From: Firmicutes bacterium UBA5766
Lineage (GTDB): Bacteria > Bacillota > Desulfotomaculia > Desulfotomaculales > Nap2-2B
Reading direction: 5' to 3'
Assembly: GCA_002418775.1 (NCBI GenBank)
Contig: DIEU01000034.1
Location: 1-11,068, forward strand
Length of the DNA stretch: 11,068 nt
Part shown: positions 1-6,347 of the stretch, piece by piece
Layout: each line of letters opens with the position of its first letter
Position numbering within the stretch: the first letter of the stretch is position 1
The notes under the pieces: model-generated
Databases searched by the model: none
What the model was told of the DNA's origin: nothing
What the model saw: only the letters and a program-made list of their open reading frames with translations
Translations under genes and position numbers: made by a program

Positions 1-2
1 TG

Positions 3-65
3 GCGATGGGCGCAGGCCGTATCGCAGCTCAATCCATCCATGAATATTTGACGAATAAAAAATAG
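3..65 (+). CDS. C-terminal end of an NAD(P)-dependent oxidoreductase resembling glutamate synthase small subunit (partial)
   Basis: Only the last 20 residues and the TAG stop are in the window, read in frame 3; the gene enters from the left edge. The visible pattern AMGAGRIAAQSIHEYL resembles the C-terminus of GltD-type NAD(P)H/FAD oxidoreductases, which usually end with a G-x-G-R-x-A-A-x-A-I-x-x-Y-L helix beneath the FAD/NADP site. Glutamate synthase small subunits pass electrons from NADPH to the glutamine-dependent large subunit, and the same domain recurs in many flavin oxidoreductases. The stop lies 27 bases before the xseA start. The family call rests on this short tail alone, so the exact enzyme cannot be named. 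Confidence 0.45.
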   Translation, partial: AMGAGRIAAQSIHEYLTNKK

Positions 66-92
66 AAACCAAGCTTTAAGAGGCCGCCAGTA

Positions 93-1298
93 ATGAAAAT
101 GCTTTCAGTTTCGGAAGTAAACGCACATATTAAAGAAATAATGGATAACGACCTTTTGCTTCTTAATCTTTGGGTAAAAGGGGAAATATCTAACTGCAAG
201 CAGGCTGGCAGCGGGCATCTCTACTTTACGCTCAAGGACGAACAATGCATAATCAGGTCCGTCATGTTCCGTTCCAGAGCTAAAAGCCTTTCCTTCCGGC
301 CTGAAAACGGGCTTTCCGTAAGGGTTCGCGGGTATGTGACGGTATACGAGCGTGATGGAATTTACCAGTTATATGTTGAGGAAATGGAACCTGACGGGAC
401 AGGTTCCCTCTACCAGGCTTTCGAACTGTTGAAAAAGAAATTGCAGGCAGAAGGCCTTTTTGACAGCGAGAAAAAGAAAAGACTTCCTCTTTTACCCGGA
501 AGGATTGGAATTGTCACTTCCCCAACCGGCGCTGTAATCCGCGACATGATTGATATAATTGGAAGGCGCTGGCCGGGAATGTGTATTGTTTTTGCGCCTG
601 CATCGGTCCAAGGAGATACTGCCGGCTTTGAGATCGCCAGATCAATTGAGCTCTTAAACACAATTGATTCAATAGACGTAGTCATAATCGGCAGGGGCGG
701 GGGGTCAATTGAAGAATTGTGGGCATTCAATACGGAAATAGTGGCCCGCAGTATTTTTAATTCAAGGATACCTGTTGTTTCCGCCGTAGGTCATGAAACT
801 GATTTCACAATAGCTGACTTTGTTGCCGATGTACGCGCTGCCACGCCGTCCGCTGCAGCGGAGCTAGTAGTGCCGGTAAAACAGGAAATGCTGAAACTAA
901 CCCGGAATTTAAAAGACAGGCTTTTCCAGGGCACACAAGCCCACTTAAACAGGTGTATGCAGCGCCTGGAAGCCTGCCTGGACCGTCCGGTTATACGACG
1001 GCCTGTACATGAACTGTGTACCAGCAAGGAGCAGCAGTTGGATTTTATTTCACAAAAGCTGCTGCAGTCTACAGACCGCCTGCTTGAACAAAACCGGAAC
1101 AGGCTCGCTGTTCAGGTAAACCGCCTGGAAACACTAAGCCCCCTGGCAACCCTGGCAAGGGGTTACAGTATTTGCAGCCGGGCAGATTCACACCAGATAA
1201 TCCGCAGCGCAGAAGAAACAGCAGAAGGAGAGCCTGTCCATGTGGATCTTTTTAAAGGAAGGTTGCTCTGCCTTGTAAAAGATACAATACCCGAATAA
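93..1298 (+). CDS. xseA: Exodeoxyribonuclease VII large subunit
   Basis: Exonuclease VII degrades single-stranded DNA from both ends to oligonucleotides; the large subunit XseA carries the catalytic centre and works with several small XseB subunits in the cytoplasm. The 401-residue product has the usual length (about 400-450). Residues 1-100 form the OB-fold (LWVKGEISN near 26-34, HLYFTLKD near 42-49). The catalytic domain shows the family motifs GIVTSPTGAVIRDM (139-152), GRGGGSIEELWAFN (200-213) and SAVGHETDFTIAD (230-242), followed by a helical C-terminal region ending in the ARGYSIC motif near 354. The start at 93 is preceded by AAGAGG (78-83) with a nine-base gap; an in-frame ATG two codons later is an alternative. 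folD follows after 17 bases, so the two are probably co-transcribed. The partner gene xseB, often immediately downstream, is absent here. Confidence 0.96.
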   Translation: MKMLSVSEVNAHIKEIMDNDLLLLNLWVKGEISNCKQAGSGHLYFTLKDEQCIIRSVMFRSRAKSLSFRPENGLSVRVRGYVTVYERDGIYQLYVEEMEPDGTGSLYQAFELLKKKLQAEGLFDSEKKKRLPLLPGRIGIVTSPTGAVIRDMIDIIGRRWPGMCIVFAPASVQGDTAGFEIARSIELLNTIDSIDVVIIGRGGGSIEELWAFNTEIVARSIFNSRIPVVSAVGHETDFTIADFVADVRAATPSAAAELVVPVKQEMLKLTRNLKDRLFQGTQAHLNRCMQRLEACLDRPVIRRPVHELCTSKEQQLDFISQKLLQSTDRLLEQNRNRLAVQVNRLETLSPLATLARGYSICSRADSHQIIRSAEETAEGEPVHVDLFKGRLLCLVKDTIPE

Positions 1299-1315
1299 AA
1301 GAAGGAAGAATTATA

Positions 1316-2209
1316 ATGACTGCAAAAATTATTAACGGGACCGAGATGGCCTTGACTATCGGTGAGGAACTCAAGGAAGAAGTTAAGCTCCTGAAGGGGC
1401 GCCATGGGATCACACCCGGTCTGGTAACCATTCTTGTGGGCAACGATCCCGCATCCGTAAGTTATGTCAAGGGAAAACAGACCAACGCCAAGGAACTTGG
1501 CTTTTATTCCATTCAAGACGATCAACCTTCCGATATAAGCGAGGAACAGCTTATTTCTCTGATCAACAAGTATAATAGGGACCCGCTGATCCACGGCATA
1601 CTGGTACAGCTGCCCCTGCCGGGACAGCTCAACGAAAACAGGGTAATTTACGCTATCGACCCTGATAAAGACGTAGATGCGCTTCACCCGGTTAATGCCG
1701 GCAGGCTGATGGTTGGAGAAGCTTACTTTTATCCCTGCACACCCTACGGCATCCACCAAATGCTGATTAGATCCGGCATTAATTTAGACGGAGCCGAAGT
1801 AGTTGTATTGGGCAGAAGCAACCTTGTCGGCAAACCAATTTCCATGATCCTGGTCCAGAAACAAAGCAATGCCAACGCGACAGTCACCATGTGTCATACG
1901 GGCACGAAAAACCTCGCCGGACATACAAAAAGGGCAGATATCCTAATCGTTGCCGCGGGACGTCCCAAAACCGTTACTGTAGATATGGTTAAAGAGGGAT
2001 CCGTAGTCATCGATGTCGGAGTAAACAGGATAGGCATGAGCCCTCAGGGAAAAGCGATCCTTTGCGGCGATGTTGATTTTGAAACCGTCAAGGAAAAAGC
2101 CGGTCTGATCACCCCGGTTCCGGGAGGCGTCGGGCCAATGACAAGAATGATGCTCATGTTAAACGTAATTAAAGCGGCAAAGGTCAACGCAGGGAAAAAC
2201 TCCCGATAA
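1316..2209 (+). CDS. folD: Bifunctional methylenetetrahydrofolate dehydrogenase / methenyltetrahydrofolate cyclohydrolase
   Basis: FolD oxidises 5,10-methylene-THF to 5,10-methenyl-THF with NAD(P)+ and hydrolyses that to 10-formyl-THF, feeding purine and formyl-Met-tRNA synthesis; in acetogenic or syntrophic anaerobes it also serves the methyl branch of the Wood-Ljungdahl pathway. The 297-residue product has the family's normal size. The conserved active-site residues fall at the same numbers as in the E. coli enzyme: Tyr50 and Lys54 (SYVKGK), Gln98 (LVQLPLP) and Asp121 (DVDALHP). The dinucleotide-binding motif GRSNLVGKP is at 166-174, and the signature PGGVGPMT at 269-276. The start is supported by AAGGAAG (1302-1308), seven bases upstream. 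It lies 17 bases after xseA and is followed by a terminator at 2254-2290, so it is the last gene of its transcript. Confidence 0.97.
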   Translation: MTAKIINGTEMALTIGEELKEEVKLLKGRHGITPGLVTILVGNDPASVSYVKGKQTNAKELGFYSIQDDQPSDISEEQLISLINKYNRDPLIHGILVQLPLPGQLNENRVIYAIDPDKDVDALHPVNAGRLMVGEAYFYPCTPYGIHQMLIRSGINLDGAEVVVLGRSNLVGKPISMILVQKQSNANATVTMCHTGTKNLAGHTKRADILIVAAGRPKTVTVDMVKEGSVVIDVGVNRIGMSPQGKAILCGDVDFETVKEKAGLITPVPGGVGPMTRMMLMLNVIKAAKVNAGKNSR

Positions 2210-2253
2210 CAGCCGTTTTTCTTTCTTAGCAACTGTAACAGCCTTTAGCAGTT

Positions 2254-2290
2254 AAACCCACCCACAGAACCGGGCGGGTTTTCATTTTTT
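2254..2290 (+). terminator. Intrinsic terminator after folD
   Basis: AAACCCACCC (2254-2263) and GGGCGGGTTT (2272-2281) form a ten-base stem with one A/C mismatch and an eight-base loop, followed by a T-rich tail (TTTTCATTTTTT). It sits 45 bases after the folD stop and separates the xseA-folD transcript from the magnesium operon. Confidence 0.85.
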
Positions 2291-2313
2291 ATCGTTATTT
2301 CTTCCTTTTTGAC

Positions 2314-2343
2314 TTGACCGGGAGTTAAAGGAAGGTTTATACT
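2314..2343 (+). promoter_or_regulatory. Sigma-A-type promoter of the M-box/magnesium operon
   Basis: TTGACC (2314-2319) and TATACT (2338-2343) match the -35 and -10 consensus with an 18-base spacer. Transcription would begin around 2349-2351, just before the riboswitch P1 strand at 2357, which is the expected placement. TTGACT at 2309-2314 is an overlapping -35-like match, but its spacing to the -10 is too long. Confidence 0.75.
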
Positions 2344-2354
2344 TAAAATAAGAA

Positions 2355-2510
2355 TCCTTGTTAGGTGAGGCTTCTGCATAGAACATACGCCACTGCCCGG
2401 AAATGTCGAGAGACACCAATGGGATAACAGGTTTTGTCGGATTAAGGCTTTACCTAGTGTGGCTGGAGCAATCGGCTCCTAGCTATGTATGTGCCAAAAC
2501 TCGAACGAGC
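2355..2510 (+). promoter_or_regulatory. M-box (ykoK-type) Mg2+ riboswitch aptamer
   Basis: The core matches the M-box consensus closely: GTTAGGTGAGGC (2360-2371), a CATAGAACATACGC block (2376-2390) and CTGCCC-GGAAATGTC-AGAGAC-CCAATGGG (2393-2423), with the 3' half ending in AGCTATGTATG (2481-2491). A P1 closing helix can be drawn between CTTGTT (2357-2362) and AACGAG (2504-2509), including one T-G wobble. M-box RNAs bind several Mg2+ ions, become compact at high Mg2+ and shut off magnesium-uptake genes. The downstream genes are an MgtE-type sensor protein and an Nramp-related transporter, as expected for this class. A spurious ATG at 2485 lies inside the aptamer and should not be used as a start. 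Confidence 0.95.
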
Positions 2511-2583
2511 GGGGAAGATTAATCATAAAACAATATTCTATTGTTTTCAAATAAACTTCCCCTTATTGTGGAAGTTTATTTTT
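2511..2583 (+). terminator. Riboswitch expression platform: terminator with a competing antiterminator
   Basis: AAATAAACTTCC (2549-2560) and GGAAGTTTATTT (2570-2581) form a perfect twelve-base stem with a nine-base loop and a T-rich 3' arm and tail, an intrinsic terminator 30 bases before the start codon. GGGGAAG (2511-2517), just after the aptamer, is complementary to CTTCCCC (2556-2562), which overlaps the 5' arm of the terminator. A nested nine-base hairpin (AAAACAATA 2527-2535, TATTGTTTT 2539-2547, loop TTC) brings these segments together. The stems are visible in the sequence. That Mg2+ binding favours the terminator is known for M-boxes and inferred here. Confidence 0.85.
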
Positions 2584-2610
2584 ATAATCGATTGGGCCGG
2601 GGGAATCAAG

Positions 2611-3900
2611 ATGGCACAGGTAGACGTCCTGGGTGAATTCTTTTTCAGCCGCGTGGTTGGAAAACCGATTATCGACGCTGAAGGGAAAAAAGTAGGCCGC
2701 ATAAAGGATATGGCTGTCCGGTGGGACAGCATCTGCCCGCGTGTAACAGGCATTAAGTACGCAAAGGGAGTCCAAAGCCATATTGACATAAACCAGATTG
2801 AAAGCTGGGACGAAAAAGGCCTTAAATTGAAGGGCAAATTCAGCGCTGAAAACCTTACTTTGCTTAAAAATGACGAAATATATGTCAGTAAGTGGCTGAT
2901 GGATAAACAGGTTATCGACTTAAAAGGATCCAAGCTCGTACGTGTAAATGACATTAAAATCTCCTGGGTGCGGCACGGAGAAACTGTAGATATAATTCTG
3001 GTATCCTTTGACATCGGCCTACGGGGCTTGCTGCGCAGGGCGGGGATGGATTTTGCTGTAAAGAAAGGAGAAAGCAGCTTTATCGGCTGGCAGTTTGTTA
3101 AACCCCTGGAAAGCAAGACGGCCAGCCTAAGACTGAGTCAGGAACAGGATCATCTAAAAAGAATGCACCCTGCCGACATCGCAGATATTATAGAAGATCT
3201 CGACCATCATGAGCGCAGCGATTTCCTGGACAACCTGGACAACCAGACAGCGGCTGATGCTTTAGCGGAAGTTGATCTCGACACCCAGGTGAAAATCATT
3301 GAACAAATGGACATCGAGAGAGCCTCCGATATCCTTGAAGAAATGCCGCCGGATGAGGCGGCCGATATACTTGGCGAATTGACAGAACAAAAATCCAGAG
3401 AGCTTTTAAACCTGATGGAGCCCGAAGAAGCCAAGGACGTTCGCGAGCTGATGAGTTATCCGGAAGATACGGCAGGCGCCCTGATGACTACAGAATATAT
3501 CGCTTTTCCGATTGGAATGACTGTGGAAGAAACAATCAACCGTTTGCGGGAACTGGCGCCGTCTGCTGAAACAATCTATTACCTGTACATTATTGGTGAA
3601 GAAGATGAATCCCTGCTGGGAGTACTCTCTTTAAGAGACCTGATTATTTCACAGCCGGACACCATAATCGGCGATCTGATGAACTCCAAGGTAATATCAG
3701 TCAACCACCACGACGATAATAGAAAAGTCCTCGAAGTTGTAAGCAAATACAACCTTTTGGCGGTCCCGGTAGTAAATGATCAAAATATAATCATGGGAAT
3801 AATTACGGTAGATGATGTAATTGAGACACTGATGCCAAACCGCAGCGACTTTAAAACTTTCTCGATGTTCATGCTGCCAAGAAGACCCGGCAGGGGGTAA
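2611..3900 (+). CDS. Soluble MgtE-type magnesium sensor protein: PRC-like segments, MgtE N-domain, two CBS domains, no membrane domain
   Basis: Probably a cytosolic Mg2+-sensing regulatory protein for the transporter encoded next to it. The 429-residue product has two PRC-barrel-like segments (about 11-75, with GKPIIDAEGKKVGRIKDM, and about 95-165, with VIDLKGSKLVRVNDIKI). A helical MgtE N-domain follows at about 185-285 with repeated acidic motifs HPADIADIIEDL, ASDILEEMPPDEAADIL and EEAKDVRELMSYPEDTAGALM. A CBS pair lies at about 290-345 and 355-408 (LAVPVVNDQNIIMGIITVDDVIE). True MgtE channels continue into five transmembrane helices; this protein ends right after the second CBS domain. The start at 2611 is preferred because GGGGG (2599-2603) precedes it and the in-frame ATG at 2485 lies in the riboswitch. 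The transporter gene begins four bases after its stop. Function is inferred from domains and context; direct interaction is not proven. Confidence 0.85.
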   Translation: MAQVDVLGEFFFSRVVGKPIIDAEGKKVGRIKDMAVRWDSICPRVTGIKYAKGVQSHIDINQIESWDEKGLKLKGKFSAENLTLLKNDEIYVSKWLMDKQVIDLKGSKLVRVNDIKISWVRHGETVDIILVSFDIGLRGLLRRAGMDFAVKKGESSFIGWQFVKPLESKTASLRLSQEQDHLKRMHPADIADIIEDLDHHERSDFLDNLDNQTAADALAEVDLDTQVKIIEQMDIERASDILEEMPPDEAADILGELTEQKSRELLNLMEPEEAKDVRELMSYPEDTAGALMTTEYIAFPIGMTVEETINRLRELAPSAETIYYLYIIGEEDESLLGVLSLRDLIISQPDTIIGDLMNSKVISVNHHDDNRKVLEVVSKYNLLAVPVVNDQNIIMGIITVDDVIETLMPNRSDFKTFSMFMLPRRPGRG

Positions 3901-3904
3901 ACCG

Positions 3905-5164
3905 ATGAATTTGAAACGGAAAGGTTTTTTTCGCAGCCTCTTTGTATTTATTGCAGTACTTGGGCCCGGAATCGTCACATCCAATGTGGATAACGACGCC
4001 GGTGGAATCACAACATATTCGATAGCCGGGGCTCAATTCGGGTACAGTCTGCTGTGGGTATTTATCCCTATAACCATTGCCCTGATTGTTGTTCAGGAAA
4101 TGTGCGCCAGGATGGGCGCAGTCACCGGTAAAGGGCTTGCAGACCTAATCAGGGAACGTTACGGCGTCCGGGTTATTTTATTTGTAATGATTGGCCTGAT
4201 TTTTACCAACCTTGGCAACACAGTAGCCGAGTTTGCCGGAATAGCGGCCAGCACGGAGCTCTTCGGTCTGAGTAAATATATCTCTATTCCCATTGGAGCG
4301 CTTTTAGTCTGGGGCATTGTCCTGAAAGGATCATACAAGACCGTTGAGAGGATTTTTCTGTTCGCTTCCGTTTTATTTTTAAGCTATGTTATATCTGGCG
4401 CATTGGCGAAACCGGACTGGGGCGCCGTACTTGAAGGAGCAGTGAAACCAACTTTCAGCCTGCAGAGCGGTTATCTAAGCATGATAATCGGGCTGGTCGG
4501 AACAACAATAGCTCCCTGGATGCAGTTTTACATCCAATCGACGGTCGTTGAAAAGGGCATAACAGTACAAAGATATGCTTATACCAGACTGGATGTTGTA
4601 GCAGGGAGTTTTATGGCTGTTTTAGTCGCAATTTTCATCGTAGTTGCTTGTTCAGCCACACTTTTTACGCACGGGATCCAGGTTGAAACGGCCAAGGATG
4701 CGGCGCAGGCCCTGGCCCCCCTGGCGGGGAATTGGGCATCCGTACTTTTCGCTCTTGGGCTTTTAAACGCTTCGCTTTTTGCCGCCTCAATACTGCCGCT
4801 GTCCACTTCTTATTATGTTTGCGAAGCTTTCGGGTTTGAAGCCGGAATTGATAAATCGTGGTCAGAAGCGCCGGTTTTCTACTCGTTGTACACCATTTTT
4901 ATAGTCATCGGCGCCAGCATTATTCTGATCCCGAAAATCTCACTTATCCTGGTAATGCTGTGGTCACAGATAATTAACGGAATTCTTCTGCCCTTTATCT
5001 TGATCTTCATGCTGCAGTTGGTCAATAATACCGATTTAATGGGCAAATATGTAAATTCCCCGGTTTATAATGTCGTTGCCTGGACGACAACAGCAGTTAT
5101 GATCGGCCTTACGGCTCTCCTCGTGACGACCTCTATTTTCGGGGTCAGGCTTGACTTATTATAA
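3905..5164 (+). CDS. Nramp-related magnesium transporter (NRMT, SLC11/NRAMP fold)
   Basis: A polytopic membrane protein of 419 residues with about eleven hydrophobic segments, likely importing Mg2+. Classical NRAMP Mn/Fe transporters bind metal with a DPGN motif in helix 1 and a Met-Pro-His motif in helix 6. Here helix 1 reads VDNDAGG (28-34), keeping an aspartate (Asp31) but replacing Pro by Ala and Asn by Gly. Helix 6 reads TIAPWMQFY (201-209), with Ala203 where the soft-metal-binding methionine normally lies. Loss of that methionine is characteristic of the Nramp-related Mg2+ transporter clade found under M-box control in Clostridia. AGGGGG (3892-3897) is its ribosome binding site, and the gene is four bases downstream of the sensor gene. 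The final ten codons (from Ser410) fall inside a direct repeat copy, so the native C-terminus may have been altered. Automatic annotation would probably label it MntH. Confidence 0.9.
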   Translation: MNLKRKGFFRSLFVFIAVLGPGIVTSNVDNDAGGITTYSIAGAQFGYSLLWVFIPITIALIVVQEMCARMGAVTGKGLADLIRERYGVRVILFVMIGLIFTNLGNTVAEFAGIAASTELFGLSKYISIPIGALLVWGIVLKGSYKTVERIFLFASVLFLSYVISGALAKPDWGAVLEGAVKPTFSLQSGYLSMIIGLVGTTIAPWMQFYIQSTVVEKGITVQRYAYTRLDVVAGSFMAVLVAIFIVVACSATLFTHGIQVETAKDAAQALAPLAGNWASVLFALGLLNASLFAASILPLSTSYYVCEAFGFEAGIDKSWSEAPVFYSLYTIFIVIGASIILIPKISLILVMLWSQIINGILLPFILIFMLQLVNNTDLMGKYVNSPVYNVVAWTTTAVMIGLTALLVTTSIFGVRLDLL

Positions 5165-5232
5165 AAATTGACTTATTAGAGAAACCGTTTAACTCAACGT
5201 CTATTTTCCGGGGTCAGGCTTGACTTATTATA
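5132..5232 (+). repeat. Direct repeat pair of 32/33 bases overlapping the transporter 3' end
   Basis: Copy 1 (5132-5163) and copy 2 (5200-5232) share TCTATTTTC-GGGGTCAGGC-TTGACTTATTATA, copy 2 having one extra C after TTTTC. They are separated by 36 bases. The 11-base end TTGACTTATTA occurs a third time at 5168-5178 between them. Copy 1 encodes the last ten residues of the transporter and most of its stop codon. The arrangement suggests a dispersed intergenic repeat or a local duplication rather than coding conservation. Confidence 0.85.
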
Positions 5233-5291
5233 CAGAATATGTCAACAACCCCGTCCCTTTGACATTGCTCTTTGACATTGCTTTGATATTG
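5209..5291. repeat. Imperfect hairpin followed by tandem CTTTGACATTG repeats
   Basis: CGGGG (5209-5213) can pair with CCCCG (5249-5253), and TTGAC (5220-5224) with GTCAA (5241-5245), giving an interrupted palindrome that includes copy 2 of the direct repeat. Directly after it CTTTGACATTG occurs at 5257-5267 and 5270-5280, with a one-base variant at 5281-5291. The whole block (5165-5351) has no gene. It resembles REP-like intergenic repeats, but no associated transposase is in the window, so its class is undetermined. Confidence 0.55.
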
Positions 5292-5351
5292 GGAATACCA
5301 ACTGCTAAAAGTGATCTCATTCGCCTTTTTTAAAACAACTTACTGTATTCA

Positions 5352-5540
5352 CTATATCCTTCCGTAGTGTCCGGTTGTGCCGGAATAGACCTCGTCATAG
5401 GCTGGGTTCCTTTTATGGCCGCCAGTATAACCTGCGACGACATCCTTTACGCCTTCCATCTCTTTAAACGGTTTGGCCATGCACCAGAAACAACCCCCGG
5501 CAAAAGTCGCCTTTTCTAAAATGTCCTCTCTTTTCGTCAT
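5352..5540 (-). pseudogene. msrA: Truncated peptide-methionine (S)-S-oxide reductase, N-terminal third
   Basis: MsrA reduces methionine-S-sulfoxide in oxidised proteins using a catalytic cysteine. The start at 5540 gives 62 residues containing the family signature ATFAGGCFWCMAKPF with catalytic Cys17 and the following GVKDVVAGYTGGHKRNPAYDEVYSGTTGH. The match stops there: a complete MsrA goes on with GTTGHAE-V and about 100 further residues including the recycling cysteines. Here the frame ends after three unrelated codons (GRI) and nothing similar is seen downstream towards the repeat block. AAGGGCGG lies upstream of the start. An in-frame extension back to 5675 lacks similarity and crosses the terminator of the next gene. 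It is almost certainly inactive as a reductase. Confidence 0.85.
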
Positions 5541-5565
5541 TGCGGCATTCCGCCCTTCAAAATAA

Positions 5566-5593
5566 ATGATTGCCTTGTAATTTAGGCAATCAT
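5566..5593 (-). terminator. Intrinsic terminator after the 3-hydroxyacyl-CoA dehydrogenase remnant
   Basis: ATGATTGCC and GGCAATCAT form a perfect nine-base stem with a ten-base loop. On the minus strand it is followed by TTATTTT. It lies about 37 bases beyond the stop at 5630 and before the msrA start, so it would end the thiolase-dehydrogenase transcript. Confidence 0.65.
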
Positions 5594-5629
5594 AGTATAG
5601 CCGTTTTTGATGCAAAAAAAGATACCCTG

Positions 5630-6311
5630 TTATTGGTAATTGTAAAAACCCTTTCCGGTTTTGCGGCCGAGCCAACCGGCATCCACATACTGTCTCAATA
5701 GCGGAGCCGGGCGGTATTTCGGGTCACCATATCCTTCCATTAAAACTTCCAGTATAAACAAAACGGTATCAAGACCGATAAGGTCGGCTAAAGCCAGCGG
5801 GCCCATAGGATGGTTCATACCAAGTTTCATTATTGTATCAATACCCTCAACCGTGGCCACTCCCTCGTACAAAGACCAAATAGCTTCATTAATCATTACC
5901 TGTAAAACACGGTTCGAAATAAAACCCGGCACGTCCCTGCACTCAACAGGAGTCTTGCCCATCAAGACAGCAATTAGTATTGCTTGCCAAGATGGCGTTT
6001 GCAGGAGCAATTCTATCCAGTTCGCTGAAAATTCTACCCTTGATATCCATCTTCTCAGTAGCAGCTTCGATTATAAGTTGACAATCAAAAGCATCATCAT
6101 GAAAAACAGAAGGTTTCAGCCGTCTTAAAACAGCCTGCGCCTCTTCTTCTTTCATCTTGCCTTTTTTTACATTCCGATCCAAATTTTTTGCAATTACAGA
6201 AAGGCCTTTTTCCACCAGTCCCGTCGTCAGATCGTTTACGATAACATCATATCCCGCCTGAGCCGCCACCTGGGCAATTCCTCCGCCCATCTGGCCGGCG
6301 CCAATAACCAT
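5630..6311 (-). pseudogene. hbd: 3-hydroxybutyryl-CoA dehydrogenase, disrupted by internal deletion and frameshift
   Basis: This family interconverts acetoacetyl-CoA and 3-hydroxybutyryl-CoA with NAD(H). Two frames each match half of the enzyme. From 6311 to about 5976 the product shows the Rossmann motif GAGQMGGGIAQ (residues 4-14) and continues to AATEKMDIKGRIFSELDRIAPANAILASNT. From about 5970 to 5630 another frame gives MGKTPVECRDVPGFISNRV, NHPMGPLALADLIGLD and GWLGRKTGKGFYNY, the normal C-terminal domain. Compared with typical 280-residue members, about 50-55 residues between SNT and GKTPVE are missing, including the HFFNPxP-LVE segment that carries the catalytic His and Glu. The frame changes at the same place (5960-5975). 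The enzyme should be inactive. The thiolase gene ends 36 bases upstream, so both were one operon. An alternative upstream ATG (6327) is one base out of frame. Confidence 0.9.
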
Positions 6312-6347
6312 GATTTTTTATCTCCATATTTGTTTACCCCGCTTATT

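Noticed and set aside
1163..1759. A 198-residue minus-strand open frame across xseA and folD
   Set aside because: It is antisense to two well-supported genes, crosses their boundary and has no recognisable motif.
2485..2610. N-terminal extension of the MgtE-type sensor gene back to an ATG at 2485
   Set aside because: These 42 codons lie in the M-box aptamer and terminator. The ATG at 2611 has a G-rich ribosome binding site and the PRC-like segment begins soon after.
5132..5232. Possible two-unit CRISPR array (32-base repeats, 36-base spacer)
   Set aside because: Only two copies, one being the 3' end of a gene, with an extra base in the second and part of the repeat also inside the spacer; no cas genes.
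5541..5675. Start of the msrA frame at 5675
   Set aside because: The extra residues show no MsrA similarity and the stretch contains the terminator of the upstream gene; the start at 5540 fits the family N-terminus.
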